Positions 54,362 to 62,046 of a stretch of DNA of 64,000 nucleotides are shown here, one piece after another; within the stretch, counting starts at the first letter, position 1; each line of letters starts with the position of its first letter. The position numbers and the translations under genes were made by a program. The DNA lies in assembly GCA_051025295.1 (NCBI GenBank), contig JBMGJV010000020.1. The stretch is one strand, 5' to 3'. The notes beneath the pieces were generated by a model. The model saw nothing but the letters and a program-made list of their open reading frames with translations. It was not told the DNA's origin and did no database searches. The stretch comes from KBS-83 sp051025295 (GTDB taxonomy: Bacteria; Acidobacteriota; Terriglobia; Terriglobales; Acidobacteriaceae).

Positions 54362-55249
54362 TCAGGGCGACGGCGTCGCGGTTCGCAGCCGCTTCTGCAA
54401 TGATTCGACCGCCTCCCGGGCTGTCAGGCGCAATGGCGCGCTGTCCGAGGTCTCGGGTTCGGCGAGAATGCTCTCCAGCGGCTCGAGCGCCGCTTCGCTG
54501 CCCTGCTCCGCCAGCGCGTAAATCGCATTCTGTCGCTTCCACTGCAAAGCCGATCTGTCCCGCAGGAGCGAGATCACCATCTCTTCGCTCTCGTGGTGCC
54601 CGTCTCTCAGTAGCTCGACAGCGATGTCCCGCTTCACTGGAAGTGTGGCCTCCAGCGAGAACCGTTCGAGCTCCGCTAATCCGTCCGCTCGTCCGAGCCA
54701 ATCCACCAGGTAAGTGATCTCGCTCAGGTCGTTTGCGTCGAACTGCACCAGCGCTGCCTCCAGTTCCCCCGTCACGACGCGGCGAGCCGACTCTGGTGTC
54801 CCGTCATAGGTGACCTCCGGCCGCTGCTCCGCCAGTGCAACGGCTGTCTGGTAAATCGGCACCGTCACTTCGAACTCCGCCGGTGTCTCGGTCCGCCGCA
54901 GAAACAACAAGTTACGCCCCTTCACCACGAAGCCGGTCGGCGGACCGGAGTACCCGTATCCACGCCCCCCGAAATCAGTTCGCGCGACGATGTCGAACCC
55001 GATCACTCGCACCGGGGACGGAGGCTGCTCCCCCTTCAGGCACGTCTCGAACTCCACCCTCGCCACCAGTTCGTCGCGGTTGCTGCCCTCGATCGACCGC
55101 ATCCCGCCGCTCCGCTCCGGCGCAGACGCCGTCCCCGTACAGACCAGGTCGGAGGCATCCCAGCGCTGCTGGATCGTGCCCAGATACTGCGCATGAGCGC
55201 ACCCAATCGCCGCTAAAACAGACACCCCGGCCAGCATCAGTGCGCGCAT
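54362..55249 (-). CDS. Exported protein with C-terminal HEAT-like helices
   Basis: The 295-residue protein has a signal peptide (RALMLAGVSVLAAIGCAHAQ) and a beta-rich middle with a single CLKGEQPPSPVRVIGFD segment. The C-terminal 90 residues form helix pairs (LLRDGHHESEEMVISLLRDRSALQWKRQNAIYALAEQGSEAALEPLESIL) like HEAT repeats. I do not recognise the family. The start was chosen at the signal peptide; the open frame runs 47 codons further upstream. Confidence 0.6.
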   Translation of the reverse strand: MRALMLAGVSVLAAIGCAHAQYLGTIQQRWDASDLVCTGTASAPERSGGMRSIEGSNRDELVARVEFETCLKGEQPPSPVRVIGFDIVARTDFGGRGYGYSGPPTGFVVKGRNLLFLRRTETPAEFEVTVPIYQTAVALAEQRPEVTYDGTPESARRVVTGELEAALVQFDANDLSEITYLVDWLGRADGLAELERFSLEATLPVKRDIAVELLRDGHHESEEMVISLLRDRSALQWKRQNAIYALAEQGSEAALEPLESILAEPETSDSAPLRLTAREAVESLQKRLRTATPSP

Positions 55250-55439
55250 ACCCCCTGTAGACACCGACAGCGGGCTTTCGTAACCCGCAAAAGTCCATCT
55301 CTCGCCGCGAACGCCAGAAAACGGGCTCGGGCCCAGTGCGCTCCCACGTTCTTCCGCCGGTGTTCCTCTGGTCCGTATCCGTCCTTCCACGTCGACGTAG
55401 CCAGCCTGCAGCCGCGACTTTCATTTCATGAAGCGCCGG

Positions 55440-55480
55440 TTGACACGCTCACGCGAACTCTATATTTAGATTTCTAAATA
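55440..55480 (+). promoter_or_regulatory. Promoter with MarR-type operator
   Basis: TTGACA (55440-55445) is followed at 17 nt by TATTTA (55463-55468). The latter is part of a perfect 18-bp palindrome, TATTTAGATTTCTAAATA (55463-55480). A repressor there would cover the -10. The MarR gene at the end of this operon is the natural candidate. Confidence 0.65.
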
Positions 55481-55520
55481 AATTTGAAGCAGCGGCGTCG
55501 CCGCTCCCCGAGAGGTCACC

Positions 55521-56126
55521 GTGCCAGCCACTCAAGTCCCACCCCGGTTCCAGACCACCGACACCAGCATCCTCCTCGTCGATCACCAGACCATGACTCT
55601 CGACTGGGTCAAGAGTCTGCCGCAGAAGACCGTCATCGCCAGCTGCCGCGTGCTCGCCCGCTTGGGCGTCACCTTCGGCATGCCGCTGTTTCTCACCACC
55701 ACTATGGAAGAGAACGTCGGCCCCACCATCCCGGACATCCAGCAGGTCGCACCGTCTGCGTTTGAGCACCGCTACAAGCGCGGCGGCGTGCTCAGCTGCT
55801 TCGATCAGCCGGAGCTCACGGCCGCCGTCAAAGCAGCGGGACGCCAGAACCTCGTTCTCGCCGGCCTGACCACCGACATCTGCCTCTTTTGGGCAGCGCG
55901 CGATGCGGTGCGCCTCGGCTACACCGTCACCGTGGTCGCCGATGGCTGCGGCACCATGTCGAGCCTCGGCGACACGCTTACCTACGATCGCCTTCGGGAT
56001 CTCGGCGTGACCGTCACCGTGGTCAACCAGGTGGTCACCGAACTCTGCAACGACTTCGGCAACGCGGATGGTCAGAAAGCCGCAGGCATCATGGCCGACG
56101 AGATCATCTCGAAGCTCAACGCCTGA
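55521..56126 (+). CDS. Isochorismatase-family cysteine hydrolase
   Basis: The 201-residue protein has the isochorismatase-like alpha/beta fold with Asp in TSILLVDHQTM, a likely Lys in FEHRYKRGGV, and the nucleophilic Cys in AGLTTDICLFWAARDAVRLGYTVTVVADGCG. Such enzymes split amides or vinyl ethers. The relatives closest in feel are YcaC-type hydrolases of unknown substrate. It starts with GTG, has GAGAGG upstream, and leads an operon with a porin, a membrane protein and MarR. Confidence 0.85.
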   Translation: MPATQVPPRFQTTDTSILLVDHQTMTLDWVKSLPQKTVIASCRVLARLGVTFGMPLFLTTTMEENVGPTIPDIQQVAPSAFEHRYKRGGVLSCFDQPELTAAVKAAGRQNLVLAGLTTDICLFWAARDAVRLGYTVTVVADGCGTMSSLGDTLTYDRLRDLGVTVTVVNQVVTELCNDFGNADGQKAAGIMADEIISKLNA

Positions 56127-56199
56127 TCGGCCTCACTCCCAGTACCCACACCGGGGCGGCGATCGCAGTCGCCGCCCCGTTCCTTCGAGAGACCTCCGC

Positions 56200-57612
56200 G
56201 TGCTCCGTGGCCTTCTTCTGTTCGTCGCGCTGTGCTGCATCTGCGCCCCGTTGCGCGCGGATGACAGAAGCGCTGCACCGAAGCGTGCTGTCCCGCCGCC
56301 TTATACGCCCTTCGTCTGGGACATGGACTGGTCGTATCTGCACCGCCCCGACGCCCGCGCGGACTGGACGGATCGCCTCCATTTCCTCCCGCGCAGCGAC
56401 GCTCCGGACCGCTTCATCTCCATCACCGGGCAGATCCGTGAGCGCGGCGAGTACCAGGACCATCCCGCCTTCGGCGCGCAGCCACCCGACAATGGCTACC
56501 TGCTGCAGCGCTATCTACTCAGCGCGGATCTGCACGTCGCGCCCGCGTTGCGCTTCTTTCTTCAGCTCGACAGCGGCTTCTCCGAAGGCCGCGACGGCGG
56601 ACCCCGGCCGGGCATAGACCGTGATGAGCTCGACATCAACCAGGGCTTCGTCGATGTCGCGCCGTGGCATCGGGATCTGCAGAGTAACCTCGTCCTCCGC
56701 ACAGGCCGGCAGCTCGTCTCGCTCGGCTCGACCCGGCTTGTCGCGACCGGCGCAGGTCTGAACGTCGAGCAGCCGTTCGATGGCTTCCGGATCACACTCA
56801 AAACGCATGGTTGGACTGCGGACGGCCTCGCCCTGCGGCCCACCTCCATCGCGACTGGACGGTTCGACAACCAGCCCAACTCGGCCGAGGAACTCTGGGG
56901 CCTCTACACCAGCCACCCACTCGGCAGGCGCGGAGCGAATCTCGACCTCTACTATCTCGGCTTCGACCACCGCCGGGCCCGCTACGTCAGCGGCACAGGG
57001 CGCGAGCAGCGCGAGACGCTCGGTGTGCGGCTCTGGGAGCGGCATGCGGCATGGGACTACGACGCCGAGTTCACCGGCCAGTTCGGCCGTTTCGGGTCAG
57101 GCGATATCCGGGCCTGGGCCGCTGGTTACCATGGCGGTTACACATTTGCGCAACACCGATTCGCTCCGCACCCGGAGATCGACGGAGGCGTGCTCAGCGG
57201 CGATCACTCGCCCCACAACCGCACGCTCGGCACCTTCAACCCGCTCTTTCCGAACGGCAACTATCTGGGCGAAGCGATCCTGCTCGGCCCGACCAACCTG
57301 ATCATTACGCGACCCACCCTCAAGCTGACGCTCACCCGCCGGCTATCGAGCAACACCAACGAAGAGTTCCTCTGGCGCGAGGCGGTCGAGGATGGTGTCT
57401 ACAACATTGTCGGCATCCTGACGCACCCTCCAGCGGGCTCGAAGGCGCGCTACATCGGTTCGCAATTCCAGCAGCAACTCGTCTGGACCGTCTCACGCCA
57501 TCTTGCTGCGCAACTGACCTATGAGCATTTCTTTCCTGGCAGGTTCCTCAAGCAGAGTCCGCCCGGGCGCGGCGTCAATTTCATTGGCCCGCAGCTCACC
57601 TGGAACTTCTGA
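56200..57612 (+). CDS. Alginate-export-type outer-membrane porin
   Basis: The 470-residue protein has a signal peptide (LRGLLLFVALCCICAPLRA) and a long beta-strand pattern with alternating residues, ending in GPQLTWNF with a C-terminal Phe as in outer-membrane barrels. Family marks of the alginate_export domain: RERGEYQDH, ELDINQGFVDV, LRTGRQLVSLGSTRLV and DLYYLGFDHRRARYVSGTGREQRETLGVRLW. The substrate need not be alginate. GTG at 56200 follows GAGAG. It probably imports or exports a substrate for the isochorismatase-like enzyme. Confidence 0.82.
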   Translation: MLRGLLLFVALCCICAPLRADDRSAAPKRAVPPPYTPFVWDMDWSYLHRPDARADWTDRLHFLPRSDAPDRFISITGQIRERGEYQDHPAFGAQPPDNGYLLQRYLLSADLHVAPALRFFLQLDSGFSEGRDGGPRPGIDRDELDINQGFVDVAPWHRDLQSNLVLRTGRQLVSLGSTRLVATGAGLNVEQPFDGFRITLKTHGWTADGLALRPTSIATGRFDNQPNSAEELWGLYTSHPLGRRGANLDLYYLGFDHRRARYVSGTGREQRETLGVRLWERHAAWDYDAEFTGQFGRFGSGDIRAWAAGYHGGYTFAQHRFAPHPEIDGGVLSGDHSPHNRTLGTFNPLFPNGNYLGEAILLGPTNLIITRPTLKLTLTRRLSSNTNEEFLWREAVEDGVYNIVGILTHPPAGSKARYIGSQFQQQLVWTVSRHLAAQLTYEHFFPGRFLKQSPPGRGVNFIGPQLTWNF

Positions 57613-58088
57613 TGCTCGCCCCTTCCACTGCTCGAGACTCAGCCGTCGCCGCTCTCTGCATCACCACGCCGCTACTCAATGCGTATTGCGCAGGCGCTGC
57701 CGCGGTTGAGCGCCTTGTCAATTACCAGACCTGGCCGTTGATCCCCGCCTCCGCTTTTGCCCGCTACCATCGCGCACAGACGTCCGCTATTCGATGGACC
57801 ATCGTGGTACCGGAGGTCCTCGGCCTTCTCAGCCAGCTCGGCCTGCTCCTTGCGCTTCACGACTCGATGCTGCGCACCCTGGCGACCTGGATGCTTGGGG
57901 CATCAGTCCTCGGCATCGTGTCGACCCTCGTGCTGCAGATTCCACTTCACCGCGCGTTCAGTCGGGACGGCTACAGCGCGGCGGGCATGCGCCGCCTGCT
58001 TCAGACGGACTGGCTGCGCAAAGGCGTCGATCTCACACGACTCGCACTCAGCATCGGGCTCCTGTGGATGCTGCTCCATCCTTCCTGA
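57612..58088 (+). CDS. Four-helix membrane protein (DUF1772-like)
   Basis: The 158-residue protein has four hydrophobic helices (AVAALCITTPLLNAYCAGAAAV to LALSIGLLWMLLHPS). The loop pattern (LQIPLHRAFSRDGYSAAGMRRLLQTDWLRKGVDLTRL) resembles DUF1772, but weakly. Its ATG overlaps the TGA of the porin gene (TGATG), so translation is coupled. Confidence 0.6.
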   Translation: MLAPSTARDSAVAALCITTPLLNAYCAGAAAVERLVNYQTWPLIPASAFARYHRAQTSAIRWTIVVPEVLGLLSQLGLLLALHDSMLRTLATWMLGASVLGIVSTLVLQIPLHRAFSRDGYSAAGMRRLLQTDWLRKGVDLTRLALSIGLLWMLLHPS

Positions 58089-58115
58089 TCCCCTGCCCAG
58101 CGTCTGCCTTTCTTC

Positions 58116-58121
58116 TATGCT
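58116..58121 (+). promoter_or_regulatory. Probable -10 element (TATGCT) of the leaderless MarR gene
   Basis: TATGCT lies 6 nt before the ATG at 58128, with no ribosome site. It would give marR a second promoter besides the operon promoter. Confidence 0.4.
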
Positions 58122-58127
58122 CACAGC

Positions 58128-58646
58128 ATGAAGCGTACGCAGGAGGATCCGGCAGCACCGTCGAAGCCGTCGCCCCCGGAGCCTACAGCGACCCCGGACG
58201 AGCTCGCCTCACTGCAGCTCATCCTCGCCATTGGCCGGTCCTTCAAGTATGTGGATGACTACGTGCGGCCACGCACCCTGAAGCTCGGCCTGACCATGAC
58301 CGAGTTCGCCGTGCTCGATGTGCTCTCGCATGCCGGGCCCACCCCGCTTGGCGAGCTGAGCCACCGTATCCTGCTGACCGGCGCCAGCACCACCTACACG
58401 GTCAAGAAGCTCGAAGCGCGCGGCCTGCTCGTCCGGCGTCCGCTGCCCACGGACCAGCGCGTCATTCTCGGCACCATCACCGAAAAGGGCCGCTCGCTGC
58501 TGGAACAGATCTTCCCGATCCACCTCAAGGATCTGGTCCACGCCATGCGCGCGCTCTCGACCGAAGAGAAGCGCACCGTCGTGCGGCTTCTGCGCAAGCT
58601 CCGCAACGAGAGCGCTCGCGACGATCGCGAGCCTACTGCGGGTTGA
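58128..58646 (+). CDS. MarR-family transcriptional regulator
   Basis: The 172-residue protein has a Pro-rich N-terminus and a MarR winged helix: LGLTMTEFAVLDVLSHAGPTPLGELSHRILLTGASTTYTVKKLEARGLLVRRPLPTDQRVILGTITEKGRSLLEQ. MarR proteins typically repress by binding an AT-rich palindrome and release it on a phenolic ligand or oxidation. A fitting palindrome lies at the operon head. Its 3' end overlaps the convergent amidase gene by 14 nt. Confidence 0.9.
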   Translation: MKRTQEDPAAPSKPSPPEPTATPDELASLQLILAIGRSFKYVDDYVRPRTLKLGLTMTEFAVLDVLSHAGPTPLGELSHRILLTGASTTYTVKKLEARGLLVRRPLPTDQRVILGTITEKGRSLLEQIFPIHLKDLVHAMRALSTEEKRTVVRLLRKLRNESARDDREPTAG

Positions 58647-60384
58647 AGTGCGGCGCGTCCGGCAGCAGCCCCTTCTCGACGAGCTCCGGCGGATGGCGAT
58701 GATGCGTCGCCTCCTCGTAGGCATACGCCCAGCCGAGCAGGTCGCCATCGTGCCACGGTCGCGTCGCTAGCTCGAGCCCGAACGGCATCCCCCACGGATA
58801 GAAGCCGCCCGACACCACCACCGCCGGAACGCCGATCATGTTCACCCAGCTCGTGTCGCTGTGCGGGCCCTCGCTCAGGTGTCCGTACTGCGGCATGCTC
58901 TCATCGGGCGGCGGCATCTGGGTGGCGGGGTAGACCAGGCCGTCCAGATGCCAGCGGTCGAACGCTTCGAGGTAGGCGGCCATCATCTGCCGCTTGGGTC
59001 CGGTGTACTCACGCTCCGCCGACGGGTCGTCTTCCACACGCCGCTGCGCCACCTTGATGCCTCCGTGTGCCTCGTCCAGCTCCGGGCCGCCCATGATCAC
59101 CTCTGGCAGCGGCGCGCCAACCGCCTTCTCGTACTCCTCGGGTGAGTGGTACTGCGCCGGTCCGAACTCGCGCAGATAGCGCTCCGTCCCCTCGCGTACA
59201 TAGGGCAGCGTGCACACATGCCGCGCAATGGCAGCAAAGCTCTCGGGCAGCAACTGGCCATTGATGACGATGGTCGCGCCGGCCGCCCGCATGCCATCCA
59301 GCGCCTTCAGGAAGGCCGCCCGCGTCTCCGGCTCCAGCGGCAGCACGTTTTGTTTCAGCGAGTGCTCGAACTGCTCCGGTGTGGCTTCGAACGGAATCCC
59401 CTGGAAAGGAATGCTGCCTCCGGCCAGGATGAACGCGGGCACCCCGAAGCGCTTGCCCTTCAGCGCATCGGCCTTCAGATACTGCGAGTAGGGCCCCGGC
59501 TGCAGATGCCCGGCTGCCTCCGCCGTGCGTGGGTCCGTCGGATCGTTGGGCCCGGTGTCGGTCGCCTGGCCTGACATCACCGTCAGCCCGATCGCCGCAT
59601 CTGCCACGTTTCGGGCAATCGGCCCCGTGTTGTCGAGCAGCCAGTCGAGCGGCGCAATCCCCGCAATGCTGACCAGCCCGCGTGTCGGGAACACGCCCAC
59701 CACAGCGCTGGTCGCAGCCGGCATGCGGATCGAGTTGCCGGTGTCCGTCCCCGTGCCGAGCACGGCCATGTTCGCCGTCACAGCAGTTACCGTGCCGCCC
59801 GACGACCCGCCCGGGCTGAACCGCACATCGTAGGCATTGCCCGTGCGCCCGAACGCGGTCGAGCGGTTGGTATCACTCGCCGCGAAGTCCGGCATGTTGG
59901 TGTTGCCCAGGATGATCGCCCCCGCGGCACGAAGCCGCGCCACCACCGTGGCATCGCGCGGCGCGACGAACTCATGCCCGGGGATCGTGTAGCCCTTCCA
60001 GCCATCCGTCGTCACCAGCCCGGCAATGCTGGTGTTGGTCTTGATCACGATCGGCACACCCCACAGCGGGCCATGCTTCGTTCCGGCGGCCGCGTGATCC
60101 TCCTCGGCGGCCCGCTTCCGTGCTCCCGCGCGGTCCACCGTCTGCACCGCGTGATAGATCCCGTTGTAACGGTCGATTCGCGCCAGGTGCCACTCGACCA
60201 CCTCAGTCACCGTGTAGCGGTGCGCCGCGTAGTAGCCTTCAAGCTTCGCCACCGTCACCTCCGGCAGGTCGCGGTCGAGCGCGGCCCGGCGTGCGGGGCT
60301 GAGTTGACCTTGGGCGGGAACCGCAAACACGACAGAAGACAGGGTCAAAACCGCGCTCAGGGCGCGCAGAGTGCAAGGGCGCAT
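58633..60384 (-). CDS. Exported amidase (amidase-signature family)
   Basis: The 583-residue protein has a signal peptide (LRALSAVLTLSSVVFAVPAQ) and an amidase-signature domain with the Ser-Ser-Lys triad: Lys in WGVPIVIKTNTS, cis-Ser in SPGGSSGGTVTA and the nucleophile in LGTGTDTGNSIRMPAATS. Such enzymes hydrolyse amides. Being exported, it acts on an external or periplasmic substrate. GGAGG lies before the ATG. The strong signature makes activity likely; the substrate is unknown. Confidence 0.9.
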   Translation of the reverse strand: MRPCTLRALSAVLTLSSVVFAVPAQGQLSPARRAALDRDLPEVTVAKLEGYYAAHRYTVTEVVEWHLARIDRYNGIYHAVQTVDRAGARKRAAEEDHAAAGTKHGPLWGVPIVIKTNTSIAGLVTTDGWKGYTIPGHEFVAPRDATVVARLRAAGAIILGNTNMPDFAASDTNRSTAFGRTGNAYDVRFSPGGSSGGTVTAVTANMAVLGTGTDTGNSIRMPAATSAVVGVFPTRGLVSIAGIAPLDWLLDNTGPIARNVADAAIGLTVMSGQATDTGPNDPTDPRTAEAAGHLQPGPYSQYLKADALKGKRFGVPAFILAGGSIPFQGIPFEATPEQFEHSLKQNVLPLEPETRAAFLKALDGMRAAGATIVINGQLLPESFAAIARHVCTLPYVREGTERYLREFGPAQYHSPEEYEKAVGAPLPEVIMGGPELDEAHGGIKVAQRRVEDDPSAEREYTGPKRQMMAAYLEAFDRWHLDGLVYPATQMPPPDESMPQYGHLSEGPHSDTSWVNMIGVPAVVVSGGFYPWGMPFGLELATRPWHDGDLLGWAYAYEEATHHRHPPELVEKGLLPDAPHFNPQ

Positions 60385-60469
60385 CAGGACAGGCCTCCGG
60401 ATGAATCGGGCAGCGGGGATGGGACATCTTATCTGGTGACCCGGACCAGAGGGCCCTTCGTGTTCCGCC

Positions 60470-60498
60470 TTGCCGGGCGGGATCGAACCGCGTAAACT
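60470..60498 (+). promoter_or_regulatory. Sigma-70-type promoter before rpmE
   Basis: TTGCCG (60470-60475) and TAAACT (60493-60498) lie 17 nt apart, giving a short leader before the rpmE ATG at 60531. Confidence 0.55.
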
Positions 60499-60530
60499 CA
60501 GAAGATTGCTGGAAAAGGACGTTGCGACCC

Positions 60531-60755
60531 ATGTCTAAGGAAAATATCCACCCGAATTACAACCCGATCCGCGTCGTATGCGCCTGCGGCACCTCGTTCG
60601 AGACGCGCTCCACGCACAAGGGTGACATCCACGTTGAAATCTGCTCGTCTTGCCACCCGTTCTTCACGGGCAAGCAGAAGCTGATTGACACGGCCGGCCG
60701 CGTCGAGCGCTTCCGCCGCAAGTACGCCAAGGTCGAGACCCCGGCGGCCAAGTAG
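60531..60755 (+). CDS. rpmE: 50S ribosomal protein L31, zinc-binding type
   Basis: The 74-residue protein of the large ribosomal subunit has ENIHPNYNPIRVVCACGTSFETRST and the family signature ICSSCHPFFTGKQKLIDTAGRVERF. The Cys-x-Cys and Cys-x-x-Cys pairs make it the zinc-containing (C+) form. GGAC lies before the ATG. A hairpin follows. Confidence 0.96.
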   Translation: MSKENIHPNYNPIRVVCACGTSFETRSTHKGDIHVEICSSCHPFFTGKQKLIDTAGRVERFRRKYAKVETPAAK

Positions 60756-60774
60756 GCCCGCCTGGCAGTATCAA

Positions 60775-60801
60775 AGAGGCCTCCCGCGGGAGGCCTCTTC
60801 T
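60775..60801 (+). terminator. Hairpin after rpmE
   Basis: AGAGGCCTCC and GGAGGCCTCT form a perfect 10-bp stem with CGCG as loop. The T-tract is poor (TCTGTTG), so it may be partial, letting some transcription reach dusB. Confidence 0.65.
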
Positions 60802-60819
60802 GTTGAGACCAGTTCCGCC

Positions 60820-62046
60820 ATGAAGAAGCACTGGAACGACAACCCGCGCACGGACGAGGACGACGCCGGACTCCTGCCGCAGCAGGTCTGCGTGCCGGCA
60901 CATCTGCGCATCGGCACGGTCGACGTGCGGCCGGCCACGGTGCTCGCCCCCATGGCCGGGGTGACGGATACCATCTTCCGTCGCTTCATCCGCAATGCCA
61001 GCCTGTTCACGCCTGCTGCCGACAGCACCGCCACCGTCGACACGGCGATCACGAACCAGCAGTCCGGCTGCGGCCTGATCATGACCGAGTTCACCTCGGC
61101 CGACGGGCTCTCCCGCATGCGCGAGGCGAAGCGCAAGCGTTACCTCACCTACTACGAAGACGAGCACCCGATCGCGGCACAGCTCTTCGGCTCCGATCCG
61201 CGCACGCTTGCCGAGGCCGCGCGCATCGTCCAGGACGCCGGCTTCGACGTCGTCGACCTGAACCTCGGCTGCCCGGCCAAGCGCGTCGTCGCCTGCAATG
61301 GCGGCTCGGGCCTGCTTCGCGATCTGCCGCTCATCGCGCGCATCTTCGAGGCAGTGCGCAGCGCCGTGTCGATTCCCTTTACCGTAAAGTTCCGCCTCGG
61401 CTGGAACGATGACAACATCGTCTGCGTGCCGCTCGCGCGCCTTGTGCAGGAGAGCGGCCTCAACGCCGTCGCGCTGCACGCCCGCACGCGTGAGCAGGGC
61501 TACTCCGGCGACGCCCGCTGGGAGCACATCGCCGCCGTCAAGGCTGCCGTCTCGATTCCAGTGATCGGCAACGGCGACATCCGCACGCCCGAGGACGCCG
61601 TTCGCATGGTTGACGAGACGGGCTGCGACGCCGTCATGATCGGCCGCGCCGCACCGGCCAATCCGTGGATCTTCCGCCAAATCGCGCAGTACACGGCGAC
61701 CGGCCGCTATGACATGCCGACCGAGCTTGATCGCTACCGCATGATCCACACCTACTTCACCATGCTGCTCGCCGAGGGGCACTGGCACTCCGCCGGCTCC
61801 GAGGAGAAGAACATCGAGGCAGCCAAGGCCTGCCGCGAAGGCGCAGGCAAGATGAAGCAGTTTGCGTCCTGGTTCACGCATGGGGTGCCCGGCGGCGGAG
61901 CGCTCCGCAAAACCATCTACGAAGTGCGCAGCGGCCCCGCGATCCTCGCCGCCGTCGAGCAGTTCTTCGCGCAGCGCTTCGACACACACGCGGCCCTCGC
62001 TTCAACCGTCGCCGACACAGCCCCGCCCGAGCCCGCGCTGGTTTAG
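60820..62046 (+). CDS. dusB: tRNA-dihydrouridine synthase (DusB-like)
   Basis: This 408-residue flavoenzyme reduces uridine to dihydrouridine in tRNA. Marks: LAPMAGVTDTIFRRF, NLGCPAKRVVACNGGSGLLRD with the catalytic Cys (in VACNGG), FTVKFRLGWND, HARTREQGYSGDARWEHI, IGNGDIRTPEDA and VMIGRAAPANPWIF. About 30 extra residues lie at the N-terminus and an insertion (TPAADSTATVDTAITNQQ) near residue 70. ATG at 60820 was chosen for its match; 45 upstream codons in the open frame overlap rpmE. Confidence 0.92.
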   Translation: MKKHWNDNPRTDEDDAGLLPQQVCVPAHLRIGTVDVRPATVLAPMAGVTDTIFRRFIRNASLFTPAADSTATVDTAITNQQSGCGLIMTEFTSADGLSRMREAKRKRYLTYYEDEHPIAAQLFGSDPRTLAEAARIVQDAGFDVVDLNLGCPAKRVVACNGGSGLLRDLPLIARIFEAVRSAVSIPFTVKFRLGWNDDNIVCVPLARLVQESGLNAVALHARTREQGYSGDARWEHIAAVKAAVSIPVIGNGDIRTPEDAVRMVDETGCDAVMIGRAAPANPWIFRQIAQYTATGRYDMPTELDRYRMIHTYFTMLLAEGHWHSAGSEEKNIEAAKACREGAGKMKQFASWFTHGVPGGGALRKTIYEVRSGPAILAAVEQFFAQRFDTHAALASTVADTAPPEPALV

